From NCBI GenBank assembly GCA_041907145.1, contig JAYRHW010000158.1, positions 15,162 through 79,161 on the forward strand: 64,000 nt of DNA, written 5' to 3'. Position numbers and translations under genes: made by a program. Positions within the stretch are counted from its first letter, which is position 1. Each line of letters opens with the position of its first letter. The notes below the pieces were generated by a model. That model was not told where the DNA came from, did no database searches, and saw nothing but the letters and a program-made list of their open reading frames with translations. Shown piece by piece: positions 36,064 through 43,750 of the stretch. This stretch comes from JAFLCA01 sp041907145. GTDB taxonomy: Bacteria > Bdellovibrionota_C > UBA2361 > JAFLCA01.

Positions 36064-37401
36064 CTATAAGGCAGTAATCTTAACTACCGTCACCTGCCCG
36101 TCCTTGAGCACCTCAGCCAGCGTATCTTCGTCGAGAAACTGAATAGCAACCGCTCCAACGGACTCATAGGTCCTCACCAACTCAATAGCATACGTCACGG
36201 TGTTGCTGGCAGCGACTTTATTATCTGTCAGTCGCCAAATCTGCACCTTTCCGTCTCGGCCGGAGGTCGCCACTCGACTCCCCGCTGGTGAGATCGCCAA
36301 TCCGTACATCAGTCCCTTGTGCGCAGGAGTCGAGGTTCGCATGCTAAAACCCCTCACCGACCACCATTCGAGAGTACCATCCTGTCCGCCAACAAGCAGC
36401 GCTTCGCCATCAGAGCTGATGGCCAGATGTTCGATGCTGGAAGTTGCCCTGCGCGACGCCCGTATGCGCGTGTCTTGCGTACTAAAGGCCCGCGCACCAA
36501 ATAGATTCTTATCGTACTCCCCGCCGAAACGATCGTCTTGGTCGTAGGGCAGCCAGGCATTGAGCGCTCCACTCCAGTCGCCTGTGAAGAAAACTCTGCC
36601 AAGCGGATGAAAGAGCGCGCTGCTGACTACATTGCTGTGTCCGAAGTAGCGTTCAAGGGACTTTTCTGACTGCGGCTCCGCAAATTTCCAACGATAGACT
36701 TCGCCGTCAACGCCGCCTATCAACAAAGCGGCGTGCTTGGGCTGAAACTGCAGGGAGGCCGCCCTAGTCTTAAGCCGATCCAACGTGACCCGCACCTCGC
36801 CGCTAAGAGCCGAGATCACCTCCACTGAGGACGGACCAGCAATCGCTAGGAGCCGATGTTCGGGATCTAGGGCGACGGTTTCCAAGGGACGGTGAAGGCT
36901 GAAAAGCGTGCGGGCCCTGGCACGGCGAGGCTCCCAAAGAACTGCCTGCCCCAGCTTATCCACGGAGAGGAGGAGGCCCCGCGACTGATCGGCCACGAAA
37001 AAGCCAATCATTTCAGAGCCCTGATTAACGGGAGAAGTCTCGAATCCCCGAGTGGGCCAGGGGCTCTCAGCAAAAACAGTGTTCTCGCTGCCGTCTAGAC
37101 TTATTTCTCCATTAATGTCAGACTCTTGCCCTGCTGAGGTCAGCGAACGGGCCGAGTTTTCCGGGCCCTGAGGGTTAGAGCGAGCGACAGAAGCTCCTCC
37201 TTCCGTGCTGACCAAAGAAGGCTTTGCCTCTAAGGCTTGCTGAGAATGGCTCTGTCTCCCGATACCTTTCGGGACACACGAAGGAAGCGCCAGCAAAAAC
37301 AAGAGTAGCAACCCAACACGTACTATCACCGGAAAGAGTGCTCCTGGTCGCAACGAAAGCGCATGAGTATTAGTTCCTGATGACGAGTATGGCAGAAGCA
37401 T
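36064..37401 (-). CDS. WD40-repeat lipoprotein
   Basis: A lipobox LPSC follows a strong hydrophobic core (VGLLLLFLLALPSC). From the ATG at 37401 the signal would be 41 residues; a GTG at 37329 preceded by AGGAG gives a more usual 18-residue signal, so the true start may be there. After a Ser/Gln-rich linker of about 80 residues comes a beta-propeller of about seven WD40-like blades: LLLSVDKLGQAVLWEP, ALLIGGVDGEVYRWKF, ALLVGGQDGTLEWWSV, VATSGRDGKVQIWRL. The protein should be a periplasm-facing scaffold. It shares a short divergent promoter region with the plus-strand gene at 37440. Confidence 0.85.
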   Translation of the reverse strand: MLLPYSSSGTNTHALSLRPGALFPVIVRVGLLLLFLLALPSCVPKGIGRQSHSQQALEAKPSLVSTEGGASVARSNPQGPENSARSLTSAGQESDINGEISLDGSENTVFAESPWPTRGFETSPVNQGSEMIGFFVADQSRGLLLSVDKLGQAVLWEPRRARARTLFSLHRPLETVALDPEHRLLAIAGPSSVEVISALSGEVRVTLDRLKTRAASLQFQPKHAALLIGGVDGEVYRWKFAEPQSEKSLERYFGHSNVVSSALFHPLGRVFFTGDWSGALNAWLPYDQDDRFGGEYDKNLFGARAFSTQDTRIRASRRATSSIEHLAISSDGEALLVGGQDGTLEWWSVRGFSMRTSTPAHKGLMYGLAISPAGSRVATSGRDGKVQIWRLTDNKVAASNTVTYAIELVRTYESVGAVAIQFLDEDTLAEVLKDGQVTVVKITAL

Positions 37402-37439
37402 AATTCACGGTCAGTTTTAATTCTCTTTGAGAGACCAAA

Positions 37440-38864
37440 ATGCAAGACGACACTAATACAACTCAGAACAGCGAACAAATCGAGGGCGCAGCGGCTGATA
37501 GAACCCCTGCTACTCATGTGTACTACGAAATCTCCAATGATCTGCTCTCAAAGCCGACCGCGCTCTGTGACATCATCGAGGCCGAAGGCAGCCCTTCCAC
37601 CGTCGTCTTCTGCAACGCTCCGTCAGATGCTGACCTGGTTGAGGTCATGCTTAAAAAGCGCGGCGTTACTGCCAAGAAGCTGATTGGGCATGTTCCCCCA
37701 GCCAAAGTTGTCGATGCCGTCAAGCAATCGCAGCGCGGAGAGCTGTCCGTACTAGTCGTGACCGACATTTCAGCTCGCAACATCGAAGTTGAAGACGTTG
37801 ATTTGATAGTGAACTACTCGATTCCCGCTGACCCAGAGGGTTATATCCACCGTTTGGGACGCTCCGGTCGAGGCGGTAAGCGTCACACTATCATCAGCTT
37901 GGTTAGCCCGCTTGATATTGGAAATTTCCATTACATCAAGAAGTTCGTGGAAACTCCCTTCCAGAAAGCTGAGCTCCCGACCAAGGACACCATGGCCAAC
38001 ATCAAGTTCAAGAACTTGGCACAAGTGGCCGAGCGGCAGGCGCTGCAAAACGATCCTGCATTGCTTGAGCTCGTGAAGCAGGTCCTTAAGGCGGACAGCA
38101 AAGAGTCTCTGATTGCCATGCTTCTGCATAATACCTTGAATGTCATCCCGACGCTCCGTGCGAGCACTGAACGTGAACAACATCCAGGCGGCGGACGGCA
38201 GGATGATGAAGGCGGCGAAGAGCGCCAAGGTCGTGACCGCGGTGATGACCGCGGCGGACGCGGACGCGATCGCAACCGACGGGGACGTGACCGTGATGAT
38301 CGCGGCGATCGCCGAGATCGCGGAGATCGCGACCACCGCGGCGGACGCGGACGTGATCGCTATCAGGATGATGAATTCCAGGGCCAGCCCTCTGGCGGAG
38401 ACGAAGGCTATCAGGGCCAGGGCGATGACCAGGGCGGAGATTATGAAGAGCGCGGCGAGCGTCAAGGCCGTGGTCGTAGAGACCGCGGTGAGCGTCAGCC
38501 CTACGTTCCACCGCAGCGCGATGTTCGGATTTACATCGGCTCAGGATCTCGTCATGGACTCTCGGAGCAGAAATTCCGTGAGTTGGTAACCCAAAACTGC
38601 GCTGGTGCCGAGGAGAAGATCAAACGCTTTAGCGCCCGTGATTGCTACTCATTCGTGGATATTGCCGAAGAAGCAGCTGATGAAGTAGTTAACAAGCTCG
38701 ATAACACCGATGTCGGCGGGACCCCGCTCTTGATGAAAAAGGCTATCAGCATCAATGTCCCGCGCGAGAACGATAAGCAAGACGATCTTGATGGACAGCC
38801 TGCAAACAACGGCTCTCAGGATGAGAATGGAGGCCAGGACGAGATGGCCGGAGAGAACTTCTAG
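37440..38864 (+). CDS. Half-helicase: DEAD-box RecA2 domain plus DbpA-type RNA-binding domain
   Basis: The 474-residue protein begins directly with the second RecA domain of a DEAD-box helicase: STVVFCNAPSDADLVEVML (motif IV) near residue 53, TDISARNIEVEDVDLIVNYS (motif V) near 108, YIHRLGRSGRGG (motif VI) near 137-146. The first RecA domain with Walker A and DEAD is absent, and no upstream frame could supply it because the WD40 gene begins 39 bases away on the other strand. The QxxR motif IVa is lost and motif V reads ARN where ARG is usual. Residues about 240-360 are an Arg/Asp/Gly-rich tract, and about 362-440 a DbpA-like RNA-binding domain (RIYIGSGSRHGLSEQKFREL). It probably binds RNA but cannot hydrolyse ATP alone. 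Confidence 0.85.
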   Translation: MQDDTNTTQNSEQIEGAAADRTPATHVYYEISNDLLSKPTALCDIIEAEGSPSTVVFCNAPSDADLVEVMLKKRGVTAKKLIGHVPPAKVVDAVKQSQRGELSVLVVTDISARNIEVEDVDLIVNYSIPADPEGYIHRLGRSGRGGKRHTIISLVSPLDIGNFHYIKKFVETPFQKAELPTKDTMANIKFKNLAQVAERQALQNDPALLELVKQVLKADSKESLIAMLLHNTLNVIPTLRASTEREQHPGGGRQDDEGGEERQGRDRGDDRGGRGRDRNRRGRDRDDRGDRRDRGDRDHRGGRGRDRYQDDEFQGQPSGGDEGYQGQGDDQGGDYEERGERQGRGRRDRGERQPYVPPQRDVRIYIGSGSRHGLSEQKFRELVTQNCAGAEEKIKRFSARDCYSFVDIAEEAADEVVNKLDNTDVGGTPLLMKKAISINVPRENDKQDDLDGQPANNGSQDENGGQDEMAGENF

Positions 38865-38889
38865 TTCGATTCCCATTCTTTAAGGAAAA

Positions 38890-38925
38890 CGCCGGGCAGA
38901 TTCAAAACCTGCCCGGCGTTTTTTT
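38890..38925 (+). terminator. Strong Rho-independent terminator, probably bidirectional
   Basis: A perfect 10-bp stem (CGCCGGGCAG / CTGCCCGGCG) with a 9-base loop is followed by seven T residues. On the minus strand the same stem is followed by TTTTCC, and the stop codon of the convergent mltD-like gene lies within the T-run side. It should end both transcripts. Confidence 0.9.
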
Positions 38926-40480
38926 ATGGAATAACGAGGCTGTCGCCTTCCCGAAGGTTGGCATTCTTGAGCGCGTTGGCGGCCTTAAGCTGTGCGGGAC
39001 TCTTGCTGAACTTTTTGGCAATCGACCACAAAGAATCACCCTTTTGCACTCTGTAGGACTGCTTCTTTGGAGCCGGCGGGGCTGGCGGCCGAGCAGGCTC
39101 TCGAGTCTCAACCTCCTGCTCAATTTTGAGGCTTTGTCCAACGGAAACCTTGTTGGAACTGAGATTGTTGAGCTGTTTAAGCGCTGCAACTGTCACGCGA
39201 TGACGCTGTGCTATGCTCGCCAGTGTATCGCCCTTGCGTACCCGATAGACTATGCCGCCGTGCACCGCACTTGAGGCTTCCACGGATGGCGGAACCTCAT
39301 GTTCAGCCTGTAGCGCCGCTCTATTCAGTTGTCCAGTCCTATCAGTCGGGACTTTGAGACTGTACCCAACTGGAAGGGGTACGCGTCCCGACCAAGCCTT
39401 TTCGGAAATGGCGTAGTTTACCGCACGCAGCGCTTCTAAATCCACATTCAGCTTACGGCTCAGGTACTGTACTTGCGTCGGCTTGGTCACCCGCACTTCC
39501 TTGAGCTGAAGCGGCTGCTCCAACACTAGTCCAGGGAAGAATTGCTGGTAGTTATCGTAAACTTCGAGTGCAGCCAAAAATTCCGGATAAAAGTTCGTCG
39601 AAGCAAAGCCGAAGTATCGCGTAGTAGGATCTTCGATGATATCAGCTAAATTAGATGTCCCCGACTCTCGCACCTTGCGAGCCACGCCGGCGATTCCGTG
39701 ATTATAGGAGGTTATTGCGAGCGGCCAGGTGCCGAGTTTGCTGTAGGCCTCACTCAAATATCGCGCAGCAGCCTTCGTAGCCTCGACAGGATCACGGCGC
39801 TCGTCGACTGCCGCATTAATTCTAAGATAGAGCAGCCCGGTCCGACGCATGAATTGCCAAATTCCAGCCGCACCCACCGAACTGTAGGCCTTATAATCGA
39901 ATGAAGACTCGATAAACGGCATCATCGTCAATTCAGTAGGCAGGGTGTAATCTCGGAACACATCCTGCATCAGTGGCAGGTACCGCCCGGCTCGGCGCAC
40001 GGCTTCGGCATAACGCTCTTTGATGCCGCTCTGGGTGCGGATCAGGTCATCCTTTATGGCGGATTTGAATTTGCCCGAACCACCGGGGATAAAGGCCATC
40101 TGATCGACGATTCGTTGCTCGAAATCATTGCGAGGCGCCGCGCCCGTCGCAAGATAGCCAAAAATTCCATACAGAGCCTTTATTTCCTGGTCCCCTCGCT
40201 TCTTCTTGAGCTTGTTGAGGTCGTCATCATTCAACCCGACAGCTTCCTGGGTCAGATCAATCACCCCAAAGCGAATTTGAGGAAAATCCCGGTGATGAAT
40301 AATCATCTGGCTCTTGCCATAAGTCGTGAAGACGTCGGTCCAGAAATCTACTCGGCCTCGCAATTTCGGAGGGATGGTGAAATCAGGGTGTGTGCGGCGC
40401 TGAATTGGCCCGGCCCAGGACGGAGCAATGTTCACGGCGAACGCGCAAATCAACGACAATAGAAAGGCAGTTCGCCGCAT
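38924..40480 (-). CDS. mltD: Membrane-bound lytic murein transglycosylase D-like, two LysM domains
   Basis: The 518-residue protein has a signal peptide (1-23, SWA|G) and a lytic transglycosylase domain with catalytic Glu191 in PFIESSFDYKAYSSVGAAGI, followed by WQFM and ITSYNHGIAGV. Two LysM peptidoglycan-binding repeats close the chain: YRVRKGDTLASIAQRHRV and YRVQKGDSLWSIAKKFSK. It cleaves glycan strands to form 1,6-anhydromuramyl ends in the periplasm. The order SLT-LysM-LysM fits MltD; no lipobox is seen, so it may be soluble. dacB lies 17 bases upstream on the same strand, so two peptidoglycan enzymes are probably co-expressed. Confidence 0.9.
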   Translation of the reverse strand: MRRTAFLLSLICAFAVNIAPSWAGPIQRRTHPDFTIPPKLRGRVDFWTDVFTTYGKSQMIIHHRDFPQIRFGVIDLTQEAVGLNDDDLNKLKKKRGDQEIKALYGIFGYLATGAAPRNDFEQRIVDQMAFIPGGSGKFKSAIKDDLIRTQSGIKERYAEAVRRAGRYLPLMQDVFRDYTLPTELTMMPFIESSFDYKAYSSVGAAGIWQFMRRTGLLYLRINAAVDERRDPVEATKAAARYLSEAYSKLGTWPLAITSYNHGIAGVARKVRESGTSNLADIIEDPTTRYFGFASTNFYPEFLAALEVYDNYQQFFPGLVLEQPLQLKEVRVTKPTQVQYLSRKLNVDLEALRAVNYAISEKAWSGRVPLPVGYSLKVPTDRTGQLNRAALQAEHEVPPSVEASSAVHGGIVYRVRKGDTLASIAQRHRVTVAALKQLNNLSSNKVSVGQSLKIEQEVETREPARPPAPPAPKKQSYRVQKGDSLWSIAKKFSKSPAQLKAANALKNANLREGDSLVIP

Positions 40481-40497
40481 AGTCTGGATAACATCAA

Positions 40498-41871
40498 TTA
40501 CAAAGACTGATACACCGCATTGACCAAGGCATCCTCGAACTCCACCGCCTTGTCCTTGGAAGCAACCCCGTTTTGTAAGATGGCAAAGGCTATTTCCCTT
40601 CCACTCTTGGCTTGTACGAGTCCAGCTAAAGAACTTACCCCGTCCAAAGTTCCAGTTTTTCCTCGCACGACTACCCCAGGGTCGAAATGACGTTCCTTGA
40701 GAGTGCCGTTTCTTCCCGCAACCGACAAGGACTTCTGAAACTCGACGCCAAACTCCGGGCTTAAGGCAGCGCGGCGCAAAACCGCCGCGATCAAAGCAGC
40801 GCTAAGACGGTTGTTATGACTTAAGCCTGACCCATCGACGATCTCAAAATCCCCGGATGAGAAACCCGCGGTCTGGGCCTGTGCCTCTAGTCGTTTCAGG
40901 CCGCGCTCTCGGTCAAATGCCTGATTTTCATACCCCAGAGCGTATACAATCTGCTCGGCAATAAAATTAGTGCTGAAGTGATTCATATCCTCGACAATAA
41001 GACTGAGGGGTTTTGAATAGTGGGTGAGTAAGAGCGGGGCCGTCGTCGGAGTTGAGCCGACATGAGGAACCCTGAGGATGGAGATCCCCAGGGACTGCGC
41101 CATCCGCTCGAAAACAGTGCTGAAGAAATGCACCGGATCACGAACACTGCGGTAAATGGTCTCGCAGTCCCGATTTACTCCAATGGTGCCAGAGAGCGTG
41201 TAATCGACATGGGCAGACTTACTTTCCCTTTCATCGATGCCAAACTGCCCGGCCCCCTTGGCAACAGTCTTGATGCTGCCGCGAACACTGACATCAGCCT
41301 CCCAGGGATCTGGAATCACGGAAGCCCCAGTTCCGAGGGCCCCCGGACATACATCCAAGCCGATACTGTTAAAACTCAGTGCCAAGGGCGAGCTGCCGGT
41401 CTCAAAGGCGCGCTGACCAACTCGTTCACGAGGGACTGAAAAGCCGGCGCTATCGATCACCACGGAATCGATGGAGCGCACTCCCTGCTTATAAACCTTA
41501 CGCAGTAGTAGCCACAGTGACTCCAGGGTCAGGCTTGGATCAGCCCCGCCCTTGATGAACAGCGTCGATATCTTGCTGCCACTACGCTTGTCGTAACGAA
41601 GTTCGGTAGCAAACCTATATTCCGGCCCCAGGGTATCGAGGGCTGTCGCGCTGGTTAAAATCTTCAAAACACTGGCCGGTTTGAGGAGTTCTCTCGGAGA
41701 CTCCGACGCCAGCACCTGCCCCGAGTGCAAATCCGATATTACAACCGAGATGGAAGCAGCTTTTTGCTTGGCCAACAGCTGCCTTAGTTCCTTGGTAAGA
41801 TCGCCTGCGTCAGCTCCTGCTGGCCCTGCGAGGCCTAGAAGTAGAACAGCCACGATTACATGCGCTTTCAT
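40498..41871 (-). CDS. dacB: D-alanyl-D-alanine carboxypeptidase/endopeptidase (PBP4 family)
   Basis: Started at ATG 41871, the protein has a signal peptide (1-20, AGA|DAG); a TTG at 41925 would add a hydrophilic extension. The three penicillin-binding motifs are present: Ser67-Val-Leu-Lys70 in KPASVLKI, SHN in GSGLSHNNRLS, and KTG in VRGKTGTLDGVSS. The large insertion between the first two motifs is typical of the S13/PBP4 class. It trims peptide side chains or cross-links of peptidoglycan in the periplasm. No good ribosome-binding site is visible. It is divergent from the ABC transporter at 42070. Confidence 0.92.
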   Translation of the reverse strand: MKAHVIVAVLLLGLAGPAGADAGDLTKELRQLLAKQKAASISVVISDLHSGQVLASESPRELLKPASVLKILTSATALDTLGPEYRFATELRYDKRSGSKISTLFIKGGADPSLTLESLWLLLRKVYKQGVRSIDSVVIDSAGFSVPRERVGQRAFETGSSPLALSFNSIGLDVCPGALGTGASVIPDPWEADVSVRGSIKTVAKGAGQFGIDERESKSAHVDYTLSGTIGVNRDCETIYRSVRDPVHFFSTVFERMAQSLGISILRVPHVGSTPTTAPLLLTHYSKPLSLIVEDMNHFSTNFIAEQIVYALGYENQAFDRERGLKRLEAQAQTAGFSSGDFEIVDGSGLSHNNRLSAALIAAVLRRAALSPEFGVEFQKSLSVAGRNGTLKERHFDPGVVVRGKTGTLDGVSSLAGLVQAKSGREIAFAILQNGVASKDKAVEFEDALVNAVYQSL

Positions 41872-42069
41872 AGAGGGAATCAGGAGAATTCGTCCGTTTG
41901 TGAGGTCTGAATATTGTATCCGCAATCCTTGGATTGGAGAACCCTTCTCGTAGTGCTCAGGGAAAATTCTAGCTTTTTTCCTTTTGCTACGAGTCTCGAT
42001 TGAATACGATGGATTGCCGCTCGGAGGTTCCCGTCTAGCCCTTCAGCAGCCCAACAAGCGTTTCAGACC

Positions 42070-43749
42070 ATGGCCGTTTTTGACCATAAAAGTTGGCGCC
42101 GGCTCTATCGCCTGGCTCGCCCGTTCTTCTTTTCGGATTCACCGTGGAAGGCTCGCGGCCTCCTCCTTCTGCTCCTCGGCCTGAGTCTGTCGATCAAGGG
42201 CTTCGACGTCGTGATGAGCTACATTGGGGCGGATTTCGTAACGTCCCTCACTATGCGTGAACAGGACAAATTCACGCATAGTATTTTCCTGTATCTCCTG
42301 GCATTTTGTGTCGCTATTCCGCTCTCCGTGTTCTATCGGTACACCGAGGAGCGCTTGGCCTTGATGTGGCGGCGCTGGTTTACTCACCACACGCTGGACC
42401 GCTACTTTGCTAATCAGGGCTTCTATAGGCTCGGCTGGTACAAACAAATCGACAATCCAGACCAGCGCATAGAGGAGGACATTCGTTCCTTCACCTCGAC
42501 CTCCTTGTCGCTTTTCCTGATTTTTTTGCAGTCTACGATCGCGCTCTTCCTCTTCGTTGGGGTCCTCTCATCGATCTCATGGATGCTGACGGTAACCGTC
42601 GTAATCTATGCCCTGTTCGGTTCGACCGTAACTTACTTTTTGGGTCGTCCGCTTATCGATCTTAATTTCGAACAGCTCCGCCGTGAAGCCGACTATCGAT
42701 ACAAACTCATCAAGGTTCGCGATAACGCAGAGTCGATTGCCTTTTACCGCGGAGAATCCAAAGAGCGCACCCGTGTGCGGCAGCGTCTAAAGGATGTGCT
42801 GCGGAATATGCTGCGCATTATTAACCGCAATCGCACCCTGAATTTCTTCACGACCGGGTACAATTACATGGTGATTATTTTGCCCACCATCGTTGTCGCA
42901 CCATTGTACTTGCGCGGCGAAATCCCATTCGGAAAGGTTTCCCAGTCGGCCGTTGCGTTCGGATATGTGCTTAACGCGCTGTCCATAATGGTCACCAATT
43001 TCGGCAGTCTAAGCGCCTATGCTGCCGTCGTACGACGTCTAGGTGTTTTTTCTGAAGTTTTGACCGATGCCTCGAGCCCTCGTTCTCTGTCTGGGTTTCA
43101 GACTGGTAAGGAGGTGAGATTCTCGAACGTTACGATTCTGACCCCGGATAGTTCACGGGTCCTGATTGCCGACCTTAGTTTCTCAGTAGCCACGGGTGGA
43201 TTGCTTATTTGCGGTCCCAGTGGCTGCGGAAAGAGTTCGGTTCTGCGCGTCTTGGCAGGACTGTGGGCAGCCAAGGGCGGCGAGATCGTACGCCCACCTG
43301 CGGATAAATGTATGTTCGTCCCGCAACGGCCTTACTTGACACTTGGATCACTCCGCAGCCAGCTGCTCTATGCGCAAAATCGCTCCGGTTTCAGCGACGC
43401 GGAACTACATGCAGTTCTCAAAGAGGTCGAACTGGAAGAAATGTTCCGCCGGGTAGGCGGTTTTGACGCCACCGTCGATTGGTCGTCAACGCTTTCGAAC
43501 GGCGAGCAGCAGCGAATCGGCATCGCAAGATTGATACTCGCAAAGCCACAGCACGTATTTCTCGATGAAGCCACCACGGCAATTGACGAGGCCGGAGAGG
43601 AGCGGCTGTACAGGAAGATTCGCTCCTTTGCCTCTACCGTGGTGAGCGTTGGATATCGCACGAATTTGCAGCATTTTCACGAGCAGATCTTGGAGCTGCA
43701 CGGCGACGGTAAGTGGCACATCGACACGAATATTCCGGGGAGGACATGA
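42070..43749 (+). CDS. ABC transporter, fused membrane and ATPase domains (YddA/SbmA type)
   Basis: The 559-residue protein has an N-terminal ABC_membrane_2 (SbmA/BacA-like) domain with about six helices and the EERLALMWRRWFTHHTLDRY segment, then an ATPase domain: Walker A GPSGCGKSS, signature LSNGEQQRIGIARL, Walker B HVFLDEATTAID. This architecture is shared with E. coli YddA and eukaryotic ABCD proteins; substrates are acyl-CoAs or peptides in known cases. The H-loop reads VSVGYR, with Tyr where His is usual (codon TAT versus CAT), which may lower hydrolysis. The next gene starts one base after its stop. Confidence 0.88.
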   Translation: MAVFDHKSWRRLYRLARPFFFSDSPWKARGLLLLLLGLSLSIKGFDVVMSYIGADFVTSLTMREQDKFTHSIFLYLLAFCVAIPLSVFYRYTEERLALMWRRWFTHHTLDRYFANQGFYRLGWYKQIDNPDQRIEEDIRSFTSTSLSLFLIFLQSTIALFLFVGVLSSISWMLTVTVVIYALFGSTVTYFLGRPLIDLNFEQLRREADYRYKLIKVRDNAESIAFYRGESKERTRVRQRLKDVLRNMLRIINRNRTLNFFTTGYNYMVIILPTIVVAPLYLRGEIPFGKVSQSAVAFGYVLNALSIMVTNFGSLSAYAAVVRRLGVFSEVLTDASSPRSLSGFQTGKEVRFSNVTILTPDSSRVLIADLSFSVATGGLLICGPSGCGKSSVLRVLAGLWAAKGGEIVRPPADKCMFVPQRPYLTLGSLRSQLLYAQNRSGFSDAELHAVLKEVELEEMFRRVGGFDATVDWSSTLSNGEQQRIGIARLILAKPQHVFLDEATTAIDEAGEERLYRKIRSFASTVVSVGYRTNLQHFHEQILELHGDGKWHIDTNIPGRT

Positions 43750-43750
43750 G

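Noticed and set aside
37770..38465. 231-codon minus-strand frame that looks like a hydrophobic membrane protein
   Set aside because: The hydrophobic appearance is the complement of the RDR/RGG-rich low-complexity tract of the half-helicase gene; no independent support.
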